A DNA stretch of 51,140 bases from Nocardiopsis sp. MG754419. GTDB taxonomy: Bacteria > Actinomycetota > Actinomycetes > Streptosporangiales > Streptosporangiaceae. The translations under genes were made by a program, and so were the position numbers. The stretch spans positions 1-51,140 of the forward strand of contig NZ_QOCZ01000022.1 in NCBI RefSeq assembly GCF_018207095.1. The letters run 5' to 3'. The notes under the pieces are model-generated. The model saw only the letters and a program-made list of their open reading frames with translations, was not told the origin of the DNA and ran no database searches. This document shows, one piece after another, positions 31,928-40,997 of the stretch (position 1 is its first letter; each line of letters opens with the position of its first letter).

Positions 31928-32789
31928 GCCCGAAAACGCCGACCGGCAGCGTGACGAACTCGCCGACGCACTGCGTCGCCTGCGCCGCGCTGCCGGTCTG
32001 ACCGGTGCCAGCCTGGCTACCCGCACCGGGATGAGCCAGGCCAAGGTCAGCAAGATCGAGAACAACCGCATCCGCCCCTCGGTGGTGGATGTCGAACGCA
32101 TCCTCACCGCACTCGGAATCTCCACCACCGGCGAGGACGGTGCCCGCCTGCTGGAGTTGGCCCGGGTCGCCAACTCCGACTACCAAGGGTTCCGCACGGC
32201 CCTGCAACGGGGTCTGGGCGAGCTCCAGCGAGACCTGTCCGCGATCGAGAGCGCCGCCTCCACGGTGCGTTTCTTCCTGCCGTGCATGATCACCGGGCTG
32301 CTCCAGACTCCCGAATACGCGCGCCAGACTCTGACGCACCCGCTGGTGAACCGCGGCGCGGAGTGGCAATCCGCCCTGGCACGGCGCCTGGAACGCCAGC
32401 AGATCCTCTACCGCCCCGGCAAACGGTTCGTGTTCGTACTGACCGAGGCCGCGTTGCGCTGGCCCCTGTGTCCGCCTGCGGTCATGGCCCTGCAGATGGA
32501 CCGGATCGCCTCCCTCAGCGAACTTGCGGGGGTCGATATCCGCATCGTTCCGGCCCACACTGTGGTGCCCAGCGGCCCGCTCAACGGCTTCACGCTCTAC
32601 GACGACCGTCTGGTCACCGTGGAGGTGTTCACCGGGGAACTCGCCCTGCGCGATCCCAAGGACATCTCCTACAGCCGTGAGATCTTCGACTTCTTCCACG
32701 AGCACGCCCTTTCAGGCGAAAAGTGCCGCTCTTTCCTCGGTGAACTCGCCCGAGAGTTCCGTTCCAGAGCGAAATCGGACATTCCGTAG
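31917..32789 (+). CDS. XRE-family regulator of the lanthipeptide cluster (290 aa)
   Basis: The only usable start is the TTG at 31917, overlapping the DUF6879 stop by 11 bases; no ATG or GTG occurs before the HTH. The HTH is at about 16-50 (LRRAAGLTGASLATRTGMSQ, AKVSKIENNRIRPSVVDVER), followed by a DUF5753-like sensor domain (FFLPCMITGLLQTPEYARQT, VDIRIVPAHTVVPSGPLNGF). It directly precedes the precursor gene and is likely the local regulator. Confidence 0.85.
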   Translation: MTLEPENADRQRDELADALRRLRRAAGLTGASLATRTGMSQAKVSKIENNRIRPSVVDVERILTALGISTTGEDGARLLELARVANSDYQGFRTALQRGLGELQRDLSAIESAASTVRFFLPCMITGLLQTPEYARQTLTHPLVNRGAEWQSALARRLERQQILYRPGKRFVFVLTEAALRWPLCPPAVMALQMDRIASLSELAGVDIRIVPAHTVVPSGPLNGFTLYDDRLVTVEVFTGELALRDPKDISYSREIFDFFHEHALSGEKCRSFLGELAREFRSRAKSDIP

Positions 32790-32818
32790 GGCGAATTTAT
32801 TCGCACCCGAGAAAGCCC

Positions 32819-32847
32819 TTCAGCTGGCCCATCGGGGTCCCTAGTGT
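32819..32847 (+). promoter_or_regulatory. Possible promoter of the precursor gene
   Basis: TTCAGC at 32819-32824, 17 bases, TAGTGT at 32842-32847. The -10 matches the actinomycete TAGRRT form closely; the -35 is weak, which fits an activated promoter. Transcription would start about 30 bases before the precursor ATG at 32884. Confidence 0.5.
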
Positions 32848-32883
32848 TTCCCGTGCACCCACCCCCCTACGGCAAAGGAGCCC

Positions 32884-33045
32884 ATGTTGCAGGCTGCACA
32901 GGAAACCCGGCAGGAGACCTCTTCCCCCTTCACCCTGGACATCCGCCTGATTGAAAACAGCGACACGACACCGCTGATCAACCTCACCGATGACGGGTGC
33001 GGATCCAGTTGCCCCAGCGCCTGCACCACCAGCACGGCGGACTGA
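32884..33045 (+). CDS. FxLD lanthipeptide precursor (53 aa)
   Basis: Not found by length-based calling, but clear. It has AAAGGAG just upstream and a FTLD motif at 16-19, the FxLD leader signature. Core: TDDGCGSSCPSACTTSTAD, with Cys39, Cys43, Cys47 and eight Ser/Thr residues for dehydration. The LanB, LanC and methyltransferase genes follow on the same strand. An Asp36-Asp37-Gly38 site just before the first Cys would suit the isoaspartyl-type methyltransferase, but the modified residue is not established here. Confidence 0.92.
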   Translation: MLQAAQETRQETSSPFTLDIRLIENSDTTPLINLTDDGCGSSCPSACTTSTAD

Positions 33046-33060
33046 CCGGTCTCTGTTGCA

Positions 33061-33091
33061 GGCGGGCGGGCCTGGTCACGGCCTGCCCGCC
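33061..33091 (+). promoter_or_regulatory. Hairpin between precursor and LanB genes
   Basis: GGCGGGCGGGCC pairs with GGCCTGCCCGCC (12 pairs, one G-U) around TGGTCAC, ending right before the LanB ribosome site AGGAGG (33092-33097). A partial terminator or processing site here would keep the precursor more abundant than its enzymes, as is common in lanthipeptide operons. Confidence 0.65.
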
Positions 33092-33118
33092 AGGAGGAAA
33101 GCGGGAATCTTGGCTGCG

Positions 33119-35281
33119 ATGACACCGGGCTGGCAGGTGGTGGCCCAACCCCACGTGCGCACGTGCGCTCTCCGCCTCGCCGACCCCGGTGTCCCCGACC
33201 TGACCGGTACGGATACCGCCGCCTGGAGGCGATGGGCGCGCCAGGTGTGGGCCGAGCCCGCGGTGGCCGAAGCGATCACGCACGCCTCCCCCTCCCTTGC
33301 TGCAGGTGTCGAATCGCTGTGCTCCCAAGAACCAGGGAACGTGTCGGTCAAGCGCGCCCGGAAGACCACGGCAGCTCTGCTGCGGTACGTTCTCCGTATC
33401 CGCCACCGGGCCACGCCCTTCGGGCTCTTCGCCGGGGTGGCGCCGGCCGAGTTCACCGAGGCTGCCTCAACGATGTTCGGAACCGACCATCAGCGCCTCG
33501 CCCGCGTCAACGGAGCCTGGATGGCCCAGGTCGTCGGGGAGCTGGTGTCGCTGCCCCAGGTGCGCGAACGCCTGCTTCTGGCAGCGGACAACACCGTCAC
33601 CGAGCAGGACGGTGCCTTCACCGTGGCGCAGTTCGCCCGTTCGGGGCCCGGCACCAGCCCTGGAGAGGTACGGGTCGGCGCGTCCCCTCCGGTCCGGCTC
33701 GTTTTGGACAAAGCCCGTTCTCCGACCAGGTGGGATGCCCTGGTGCGGGCGCTCATCAGCAGCCACCCTGGCGGATCGCTCGACCAAGCCGAGGACATGC
33801 TCGCCCGTCTGCTGAGCGTGCGGGCCCTGCACTCCCACTTGTACGCTCCCCTGGCGGTCGAGGACCCGCTCGAACACCTGTTGAGTGCCCTCACCCGGCT
33901 GGGCGGCCACACCCTGCCCCAGACCCGCCCCTCGGTCTCTCAGCTCGAGCAAGTGCACTCCTTGATCCGCTCGCACAACCAAGGCGGAGCCGATCCGGAC
34001 CTGCTGCGCAAAGCACAAGAGGCCGTTGACGAGCTCTCACCGGCCCAGCCCCTCGGGGTAGACCTGCGCGTGGATGCCCGGATCACGCTCCCCTGCTCGG
34101 TGGGGCGCTGCGCCGAACAGGCCGCGCACCTGCTCGGTGTTCTCTCCCCCCACCCGGAAGGCCTTCCTGCCTGGCGCGGTTACCGGGAACGCTTCGCTGA
34201 CCGCTACGGGGACGGGCTCGTGCCCTTGGCCGAAATCATCGCCCCCCGAGGTCTGGGGCTGCCTCCCGCTCACAGCGCCCCCGCTCAGACCGCGGCCGGA
34301 GAGCGGGTGGGGCTGCGCGAGCGGTGGTTGCTCAAACGAGCCCAGGTGGCGGCGCTGGAGGGTGAGCAAGAGGTCCTCGTGGACGAGCTCGTGCAGGAGT
34401 TGGCCACCTCCCGGGAGCTGCGCCCACCAGAGCACACCGAGCTGAACCTGCGTATCGAATCACCCTCGATCAAAGCGTTGGACAGCGGCCGCTTCCGCCT
34501 GGCGGTTCTGGGCGCCTCGCGTGCCATGGCCACCATGGCCGGGCGTTTCACCGCCCTCACCGAAACGAAGCCCGACTGGGCAGGCCTGCTCTCGCAAGGC
34601 ATGAGCGCTGTGCCGGTCCAGCTGTCCTTTCCGCCAGTACGAGCTGCGAGCGCCCATATCGCCCACGCCCCGCAACTGGTGGAACACCTCATGCACATCG
34701 GCGAATACCCGGCGAGCAGGAACGACTCCCTAACTGTGGACGACCTCGCGGTCGGCGACGACGGCCGCGAACTGTTCCTGTGGTCCCACACCCTGGACGC
34801 TCGGATCGAGCCGTTCGTGCCCCATGCGCTGAACCTGCGCTACGCCCCACCCCTGGCCCGGTTCCTGGCCGAGCTTCCCCGGGCCAACAGGACCGTGATC
34901 ACCGGTTTCGACTGGGGCGCCGCCTCCGTACTGCCGTTCCTGCCCCGCCTGCGCTGGGGCAACCTCGTCCTCACCGACGCCCGCTGGCGCCTCACTGCCA
35001 CCGAACTCCCCCCTCCCAGCGCGGCTTGGCCGCACTGGTACCAGGCCTGGAGTGCCTGGGCGCGGCGACGCCGCCTTCCCGAAACGGTTGAGCTGGGGGC
35101 GGGGGATCAACGGCTCCGCCTGGACTTGTCCGAGCCCGGATGCCTGTTCCTGTTGCGCACTCACCTGAACAAGGAAGGCAGCGCCGTGCTCACCCAAGCC
35201 CCCTCCCCCACCGCCTCGGGTTGGTGCCGCGGCCGGCCGGTCGAAGTGGTCCTGCAACTGCGCCGAGGAAGGTCAGCATGA
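33119..35281 (+). CDS. LanB lantibiotic dehydratase, N-terminal (glutamylation) part (720 aa)
   Basis: ATG at 33119, or the TTG nine bases earlier, which is closer to AGGAGG (33092-33097). It carries LanB features: KTTAALLRYVLRIRHRATPF and GLFAGVAPAEF (about 75-105), VDLRVDARITLPCSVG mid-way, and a C-terminal NLRYAPPLARFLAELPRANR and SGWCRGRPVEVVLQL. Class I dehydratases add glutamate from Glu-tRNA to Ser/Thr and then eliminate it. The elimination (SpaB_C) half is absent here and encoded in the gene at 36524, so this is a split LanB. Confidence 0.9.
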   Translation: MTPGWQVVAQPHVRTCALRLADPGVPDLTGTDTAAWRRWARQVWAEPAVAEAITHASPSLAAGVESLCSQEPGNVSVKRARKTTAALLRYVLRIRHRATPFGLFAGVAPAEFTEAASTMFGTDHQRLARVNGAWMAQVVGELVSLPQVRERLLLAADNTVTEQDGAFTVAQFARSGPGTSPGEVRVGASPPVRLVLDKARSPTRWDALVRALISSHPGGSLDQAEDMLARLLSVRALHSHLYAPLAVEDPLEHLLSALTRLGGHTLPQTRPSVSQLEQVHSLIRSHNQGGADPDLLRKAQEAVDELSPAQPLGVDLRVDARITLPCSVGRCAEQAAHLLGVLSPHPEGLPAWRGYRERFADRYGDGLVPLAEIIAPRGLGLPPAHSAPAQTAAGERVGLRERWLLKRAQVAALEGEQEVLVDELVQELATSRELRPPEHTELNLRIESPSIKALDSGRFRLAVLGASRAMATMAGRFTALTETKPDWAGLLSQGMSAVPVQLSFPPVRAASAHIAHAPQLVEHLMHIGEYPASRNDSLTVDDLAVGDDGRELFLWSHTLDARIEPFVPHALNLRYAPPLARFLAELPRANRTVITGFDWGAASVLPFLPRLRWGNLVLTDARWRLTATELPPPSAAWPHWYQAWSAWARRRRLPETVELGAGDQRLRLDLSEPGCLFLLRTHLNKEGSAVLTQAPSPTASGWCRGRPVEVVLQLRRGRSA

Positions 35282-36531
35282 GAGCGGCGTGCACCACCAG
35301 CCGGGCAAGTGCTGTGGCCGCCCGTGTCGCCGACCTGCTCGCCAGCCCTATGCAGGCGCGCGCCTGGGCCAGGGAGCGTTGGTGGCCCCAGTCCCTGGCC
35401 CAGGGCGCGGCCGGAGTCGCGCTGTTGCACATCGAGCGCGCCCGCACCGGAGAGGGTGCGTGGGAGCGGGCCCAGGCGTGGTTGGAGTGTGCCGTGGCCC
35501 AGGGGGTGGATGCCTCCCCCGCGGCGCACCTGTTCTACGGGGCGCCCGCGCTCGCCTACGTTCTGCACCGGGCGCAGAGCGTGCGCCCGGAGTTCGGGCC
35601 CCAACTCGCCCGGCTCGATGCGGCCGTGGACCGGATCGTCACCGACCGTCTGGAGCGCGCACAGGCACGCTTGGCGTCCGGGGGAGGCCCGGTGTTGGCG
35701 GAGTTCGACACCATCCGAGGCCTGGCCGGGCTCGGCGCCCTGCTCCTGGCCCGCGACGAACACCACCCGCTCCTGCCCGGGGTGCTCTCCTACCTGAAGG
35801 CCCTGACCGGCCCCCTCACGGTGGACGATGCGGAGGCTCCCGGTTGGTGGGCCCGCGTTGGCCCCAACGGAAAAGAGGATCCGCGCTTCCCGTCAGGGCA
35901 CGCCAACACCGGCATGGCGCACGGCATCTGCGGACCGCTCGCGCTACTCGCCCTGGCGCTGCAACGCGGTATCGCAGTCCAGGAGTGCGCGGAGGCGATG
36001 GGCTGCATTCTGGACTGGCTCGATGTCTGGCAGCAGGGCGATGCAGACCTGGTCTGGTGGCCTTACTGGGTCACCAGCGCCCAGCGCTTCGGGGCAGAGA
36101 AAGTGGCGGGCCCTCAGCGGCCGTCCTGGTGCTACGGGACGGCCGGGGTCGCCCACGCCCAACTGCTCGCCGCCAAAGCGTTGGGGGACGCGACCAGGGC
36201 CGAGCGGTGCCGGGGTGTGCTCCACCGGGTGTTCACGACCGCTGCGGTCTCGCCGGTGGTCAACGATGCCTCGCTGTGCCATGGATATGCGGGCTTGGCG
36301 CTGCTGGCCCACACCACCGGCACAGGACAAGCGGACGATCTGCTAACCCCGGTAGGGGGCGGCGGCGACGCGCACACGGTCGCGACCAAGCTGCTCTCCA
36401 CCGGCGGCATCGGCCTCTTGGAAGGCGCAGCCGGAACCGCCCTGGCCCTGCACACCCTGACCGGCCCTGCTCCTAAGTCCGGGTGGGCGGGATTCTTGCT
36501 GTGCGACCCCACAGGAGGCGCCCGTGATTGA
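35278..36531 (+). CDS. LanC-like lanthipeptide cyclase (417 aa)
   Basis: ATG at 35278, ATGA overlap with LanB, and GGAAGG upstream. Zinc-ligand motifs are intact: SWCYGTAGVA (Cys285) and SLCHGYAGL (Cys334, His335), with the acid/base histidine in TGMAHGICG (His215). Repeated Gly-rich helices fit the (alpha/alpha) toroid. It should add cysteine thiols to dehydrated residues to form (methyl)lanthionine rings in the peptide from 32884. Confidence 0.93.
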   Translation: MRAACTTSRASAVAARVADLLASPMQARAWARERWWPQSLAQGAAGVALLHIERARTGEGAWERAQAWLECAVAQGVDASPAAHLFYGAPALAYVLHRAQSVRPEFGPQLARLDAAVDRIVTDRLERAQARLASGGGPVLAEFDTIRGLAGLGALLLARDEHHPLLPGVLSYLKALTGPLTVDDAEAPGWWARVGPNGKEDPRFPSGHANTGMAHGICGPLALLALALQRGIAVQECAEAMGCILDWLDVWQQGDADLVWWPYWVTSAQRFGAEKVAGPQRPSWCYGTAGVAHAQLLAAKALGDATRAERCRGVLHRVFTTAAVSPVVNDASLCHGYAGLALLAHTTGTGQADDLLTPVGGGGDAHTVATKLLSTGGIGLLEGAAGTALALHTLTGPAPKSGWAGFLLCDPTGGARD

Positions 36532-38542
36532 ACAGCAGGGGCAGGTGTTGATCACCTGGTCGGACTGGGAGAGCGCCGAAGAGGCAGCGGTGTGCCTGGT
36601 CCGGGTGTTGGAGGGTTCTGCGGCGCTGGGCTCGTGGTGGTTCATCCGCAAGCGCCCGCACTGGCGGCTGCGCTATAGCGCGGGGCCCGGGGCCGTCGCT
36701 CTTCTCGATGCCGAGCTCGCCAGGCTCCGCTCTGGCGGTGCCGTGTCCGAGTGGGTGTACTCCGTCTACGAACCGGAGGTTCACGCCTTCGGAGGTCGGG
36801 CGAGCATGGATCTGGCCCACCAGTTGTTCCAGGCCGACAGCCGCCACACCCTGGCCTACTTGGCCCGCCTCCACGTGGCTCCTGATCGGGAGTTGGGGCG
36901 GCGTGAACTCGCCCTGCTGTTGGGGTCCGCTCTGCTGCGCGGTGCGGGCCTGGACTGGTTCGAACAGGGGGACGCGTGGGCGCGGGTGGCCGAGCTGCGC
37001 CCCTCCACCGCACTCTTCACCGCCGATGACCGGCTCCGTGCCCAGGTGCACACCCTCATGCGCACCGCACCCGAGGGTCTGGAAAGCACAGGACTGCTGG
37101 GGACGCTCGCCCCGTGGGCAGAAGCCTTCACCACGACTGGCCGAGCACTGGCGGACCTGTCCAACCGCGGGCTCCTGGCCCGAGGACTCAGAGCCGTGCT
37201 CGCCCACCACCTGATCTTCGCCTTCAACCGGTGGGGCCTGCCCTACCTCGACCAGCACATCCTGACCACAACCGCGAAAGAAGTCGTCATGACCGACACC
37301 ACCCACACCACCGCTTCCTCGGCAGACGCCGCCCGGCTCCGAGAAGAACTCGTCAACCAACTGCGCCAGAGCGGCCAGATCCGAAGCGAAGCAGTAGCTG
37401 ACGCGTTCGGATCAATCCCCCGGCACGCCTTCGTCCCCAACGCCAGCTTGGAAGAGGCCTACGACAACGCCCCGGTACACATCAAGCACGACGAGAACGG
37501 CGCCTCGATCAGCTGCGGCTCCCAGCCCGGCGTGGTCGCGATGATGCTCGAACAGGCCGCCCTGGAACCCGGCATGCGCGTCCTCGAACTCGGCGCCGGC
37601 ACCGGGTTCAACGCCGCCCTCCTGGGCCACCTGGTCGGACCGGCCGGATCGGTGACCACCATCGACGTCGACACCGACCTGGTCGAGGGAGCCCGGGCCA
37701 GGTTGAAGGAGAACGGCATCACCAACGTGCAGGTCCTCCGAGGAGACGGAGCACTCGGCCACCCCGAAGGCGGCCCCTTCGACCGGATCATCGCCACGGT
37801 CGGCTCACACGACGTACCCCGCGCCTGGGTGGACCAGCTCGCCCCAGGCGGGAAGCTCATCGCCCCGGTGCGCATCGCCGGGGACGTCTCCCGCTCCATC
37901 GTCTTCGAAGCCGACGGCGACCACTGGTCGAGCACCGACAGCCAGCTGTGCACGTTCATGCCGCTGCGCGGCGGTGGGATCGGCGACGACCCCCGCACCG
38001 TCCTGGCCCTGGACCCGGACGCCACCGTGCTGCTCCAGACCAACCAGGACCAGGCCATCGAACGCGCCCAGGTCCACGAGGTGCTGGCCGAACAGCCCCG
38101 CACCGTGTGGTCGGGGGTGACGTTCGGCAAGGGACAGCCGCTGGACCCGATGTGGCTTTGGCTGGCCACCCACCTGCCCAACCGCCTCTCACGCATGCCC
38201 GTCACCCGACCTGCCGTGGACAGCGACCTGGTTACACCAGGTCTGCCGTGGGGCGACATGGCCGGGGTACCCGTGGTCGAACGCGGCCTGGCCTATCTCA
38301 CCCTGCGCCCCGTAGAGAACCAGCCGGGCCGCCACGAGCTCGGCGTCATCGGGCACGCCAAGGCCGGACACGTACTCGCTGAGCAAATGGCCGAACAGAT
38401 CACCGCGTGGGAAACGCACCGGGACGAGCCGCTGCACTTCGCACTGCACTACGGCCCGACACCCGCCGAGGAGACCGAGACGCGGCGCGTCATGGCGAGG
38501 GGCGGCTCCGCGCTGGTGGTCGCCTGGGGCGACCCCGCATGA
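36524..38542 (+). CDS. LanB elimination domain fused to FxLD-system isoaspartyl-type methyltransferase (672 aa)
   Basis: Two halves in one frame. Residues 1-245 form a SpaB_C/thiopeptide-type domain (SWWFIRKRPHWRLRYSAG, WVYSVYEPEVHAFGGRASMD, SRHTLAYLARLHVAPDRELG), which performs glutamate elimination. From about 256 a protein-L-isoaspartate methyltransferase-like enzyme begins (QIRSEAVADAFGSIPRHAFV, SISCGSQPGVVAMML, SAM motif VLELGAGTGF). An internal ATG at 37289 after AAAGAAG could start the second half separately. The fusion couples dehydration and methylation; I believe this architecture is known in FxLD clusters but cannot confirm it here. Confidence 0.9.
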   Translation: MIEQQGQVLITWSDWESAEEAAVCLVRVLEGSAALGSWWFIRKRPHWRLRYSAGPGAVALLDAELARLRSGGAVSEWVYSVYEPEVHAFGGRASMDLAHQLFQADSRHTLAYLARLHVAPDRELGRRELALLLGSALLRGAGLDWFEQGDAWARVAELRPSTALFTADDRLRAQVHTLMRTAPEGLESTGLLGTLAPWAEAFTTTGRALADLSNRGLLARGLRAVLAHHLIFAFNRWGLPYLDQHILTTTAKEVVMTDTTHTTASSADAARLREELVNQLRQSGQIRSEAVADAFGSIPRHAFVPNASLEEAYDNAPVHIKHDENGASISCGSQPGVVAMMLEQAALEPGMRVLELGAGTGFNAALLGHLVGPAGSVTTIDVDTDLVEGARARLKENGITNVQVLRGDGALGHPEGGPFDRIIATVGSHDVPRAWVDQLAPGGKLIAPVRIAGDVSRSIVFEADGDHWSSTDSQLCTFMPLRGGGIGDDPRTVLALDPDATVLLQTNQDQAIERAQVHEVLAEQPRTVWSGVTFGKGQPLDPMWLWLATHLPNRLSRMPVTRPAVDSDLVTPGLPWGDMAGVPVVERGLAYLTLRPVENQPGRHELGVIGHAKAGHVLAEQMAEQITAWETHRDEPLHFALHYGPTPAEETETRRVMARGGSALVVAWGDPA

Positions 38543-39645
38543 ACCTCGAGCGGTGGTTCCCTCTCGTCCCGCGGCCCCGCCCACCCGGCCACCGACTCAC
38601 CAACCGGGTCGACATGATCACCCAGGACGCTGCTCTGGCCCGCGCGGGGATCGACCAGGAAGCGCTGGACGCGGCCTCGCGTGTCTACAACGGGGCCGCT
38701 CTGATCGCCTCCGACACCGGACAGCAGGAGTTGGCCCACACCTGGTGCTGGAAGCATGCCGAGCACTACCTCGCTCACCTTCCGTTGAGCGCCACGATGG
38801 CCCAACGTGCCCTGGAACCCGTAGTGAACCTGGCCCGTTTGCGGATCCGCGCGGGCGATGGTGGACAGGCCTTCGCAATGCTCACTGCTCTTCACGAAGG
38901 AGTGCGTACAGGGAAGGCGATCGTGCTCGACGGCCGAGCGCTGCCCCTGGATCGACTCACCGCGACCGAGGCTGATCACGAGGAAGTGCACCGGTGGGTG
39001 TGGACGATCCTGCTCGGTGACGGGCTCCGCGCCCTGACTTCAGCAGGACGGTGGGACCAAGCCGCAGAGCAGGCTCAGCGGCACGGCGGGGTCGGGGATC
39101 GGCTCTTCGATGGACGCCAGACCCTGATCGTCGCCCACTTGTTGTCGGGCCGCGCTGAGCACGCCCTGGCTCTCGTCGAGGGCTCGACCGTACAAGAACC
39201 GTGGGAACAGGTACTCCGAGCGGTTCTGGACCTGTGGTGTCGAGCAGAACTCTCGGATCAGACCCCGCTCGAAGTCAACGATCTTCACGAGAGTGTCAGT
39301 CAGGCATTCGATGTGAGCCGACCTCTGTTCTCCGTACGGCTCGGGTTGGCTGCGCTACACCTGCTTCACCGTGTGGGAGCCGAAACAGCAGATCTCACCG
39401 ACACGGTGACGGCGATCGTCTTACGTGCCGAGGACGGGTACGCCGCCCGAGAACTGCTCGGCTCGTGGAAGGGCACAGCTGATCAAAGCAGGGATCTAAC
39501 GAGAGTGCTTGGCGTTTCCGGTCTCACCGGGGCTGTCCTCCCCACGCACCTACACGAACAGTTGGAGAACGCGATCACGATGGCGGCCGACAGACTGGAC
39601 ATAGCCTGGTCGTCCACTGCCGTTGCATCACCCGGAACCAAGTAG
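38539..39645 (+). CDS. Helical protein at the end of the lanthipeptide operon (368 aa)
   Basis: ATG at 38539, ATGA overlap with the methyltransferase. No recognised catalytic domain. Repeated helical hairpins (ALDAASRVYNGAALIASDTG, QELAHTWCWKHAEHYLAHLP, LEPVVNLARLRIRAGDGGQA) look like TPR-type repeats. Proteins of similar look accompany FxLD-type and other lanthipeptide clusters; carrier, immunity or regulatory roles are open. It is tightly coupled to the enzymes and is followed by a hairpin. Confidence 0.75.
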   Translation: MNLERWFPLVPRPRPPGHRLTNRVDMITQDAALARAGIDQEALDAASRVYNGAALIASDTGQQELAHTWCWKHAEHYLAHLPLSATMAQRALEPVVNLARLRIRAGDGGQAFAMLTALHEGVRTGKAIVLDGRALPLDRLTATEADHEEVHRWVWTILLGDGLRALTSAGRWDQAAEQAQRHGGVGDRLFDGRQTLIVAHLLSGRAEHALALVEGSTVQEPWEQVLRAVLDLWCRAELSDQTPLEVNDLHESVSQAFDVSRPLFSVRLGLAALHLLHRVGAETADLTDTVTAIVLRAEDGYAARELLGSWKGTADQSRDLTRVLGVSGLTGAVLPTHLHEQLENAITMAADRLDIAWSSTAVASPGTK

Positions 39646-39727
39646 TCCAGGACCTTCGAGGCTGGCAGCTGACTACCGGCCACACGGGGCTGGAGATCTC
39701 GGGCGGCTGGTGACGGACCCTCCACAT

Positions 39728-39760
39728 GAGGGCCGCCGCCCCTCAAGGGAGGCGGCCCTC
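39728..39760 (+). terminator. Terminator of the lanthipeptide operon
   Basis: GAGGGCCGCC / GGCGGCCCTC, a 10-bp perfect stem with a 13-base loop, about 80 bases after the last stop. No marked T-run. Direction of use is plus. Confidence 0.65.
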
Positions 39761-39865
39761 GTCAGTTCCACACATCACGGCCACCAACCACGGCCGTGCC
39801 TGCGCATAACCAGAACCCAGGGACACAGCGAGAAGGACCACGCGCTGCATCAAGCCCAGGTCGGT

Positions 39866-39997
39866 CTACTCGACGTTGTCATCAAGGTCGATACCCAAGA
39901 GTTCAGCGATCTCATAAGCACCCTCGGGACCAACCTCACGAAGAAGGTCAGCCAGCCAGGCTCGGTCGTCCAAGTTCAGGGGAGCGTCGTCATCCAT
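39866..39997 (-). CDS. Possible small acidic protein (43 aa)
   Basis: ATG at 39997 to TAG at 39866. Reads MDDDAPLNLDDRAWLADLLR then EVGPEGAYEIAELLGIDLD, ending in DDNVE: strongly acidic with two good helices, a composition unlike a chance frame. There is no strong ribosome site, and the in-frame stop TAG lies 12 bases upstream. It could be an antitoxin, an anti-restriction-like peptide or chance. The other bases around it (39761-40167) hold no other supported gene. Confidence 0.4.
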   Translation of the reverse strand: MDDDAPLNLDDRAWLADLLREVGPEGAYEIAELLGIDLDDNVE

Positions 39998-40167
39998 AAG
40001 TTCGATCTACCCATCTGGGAGTCGCAGACAGGGCTATCCACAGATGATTCCCCCAGAGCTTTCCTCGGCCGATGGCTGTGCTGTAGATAAACAACGAAAG
40101 CGCTGATCGTGTTGCAGAAACGCTGAGAAGAACCGGGCGCAACACGCCGGGTGCGCGAGACCGTTAG

Positions 40168-40183
40168 GCCCGCTGAAGCGGGC
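40168..40183 (-). terminator. Small hairpin after the YdjM-like gene
   Basis: GCCCGCT-GA-AGCGGGC: 7-bp perfect stem with a two-base loop, 59 bases past the stop of the gene at 40242 in the minus direction. A tight GC hairpin without a T-tract. Confidence 0.45.
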
Positions 40184-40241
40184 GCTCTGAAGCTCGTTCT
40201 CTGGTGCTGTCAGCCGCTGTATGGTTCAACGCTTCCGATAC

Positions 40242-40997
40242 TCACGCCACCGGAGGTGCAGGCGCTCCCAAGGCCAGCATGATCGGGAACCCGATCAACG
40301 CCCCCACCCGGATCCCGTCCTCCACCCGACTCTTCCCGGTCTGGAAGGCCACCGGCGAGCTCAGCATCCACCACCTCTTCCCCCGCACGACGAACGGCCA
40401 TGCCAGCGGGACTCCTGAACGGGTCAGCCAGTCCCCCAGCACATGGGTCAGCGCCCCCGTGCACACCACCAGCCCCACCAACCAGGCCGCAGGCCCATAC
40501 CCCTCCACGAACAACGTGCACAGGCCGAAAAACCCTGCGATCCACAACACCGCCCGTTTCCGCTGCCTGTGCGTGCCCCATTTCTTCAGCGAGCGGGCCA
40601 CCGTCCCCAACCCCAGCGCGGTCATCGCGAACACCACCAGGGCCGCTCCGAGCGGCACCAGGGCGACCACCATCGCGATCAGCCCGAACACCAAGCATGC
40701 GGGGATGGTGTGGGTCAAATGGCGGTGACCGCCGTCCTTCGGGGCTGCTAGCTCCAGCTCGGTGGCCGTGCGGTGGTAGGTGCGTTTGGACAGCTCTCGC
40801 AGTTTCGTCGAGGTGAGTTCAGTGACCTGGCCCAAAGAGCGGCCGACCGTCGAGCGGGGTTCGTCCAGGTCGGGCAGGAGGGCTGCGCCGGCGCCGACCG
40901 CGGCGCACATCAAGGTCACGAAGGGATCGTCGCTGCAGAGGAGGCCAACAGCACCTCCTGCGAGTACACCGGACGCGGCGTGCGAGGTGCCCATCAT
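40242..40997 (-). CDS. YdjM/DUF457-type membrane protein, metal-dependent hydrolase-like (251 aa)
   Basis: ATG at 40997 (a second ATG follows) with GGGAG upstream; a longer frame begins at 41177 but overlaps the divergent gene. N-terminus MMGTSHAASGVLAGGAVGLL with the conserved His, then AALLPDLDEPRSTVGRSLG (the D-x-D metal site) and GGHRHLTHTIPACLVFGLIA (the H-R-H/T-H site), and several membrane helices. A late THVLGDWLTRSGVPLAWPF is also typical. Members are membrane-embedded hydrolase-like proteins of uncertain substrate. Confidence 0.85.
   Translation of the reverse strand: MMGTSHAASGVLAGGAVGLLCSDDPFVTLMCAAVGAGAALLPDLDEPRSTVGRSLGQVTELTSTKLRELSKRTYHRTATELELAAPKDGGHRHLTHTIPACLVFGLIAMVVALVPLGAALVVFAMTALGLGTVARSLKKWGTHRQRKRAVLWIAGFFGLCTLFVEGYGPAAWLVGLVVCTGALTHVLGDWLTRSGVPLAWPFVVRGKRWWMLSSPVAFQTGKSRVEDGIRVGALIGFPIMLALGAPAPPVA

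Noticed and set aside
39623..40090. 155-codon plus-strand frame
   Set aside because: It overlaps the end of the lanthipeptide operon and its terminator, with no ribosome site and random composition.
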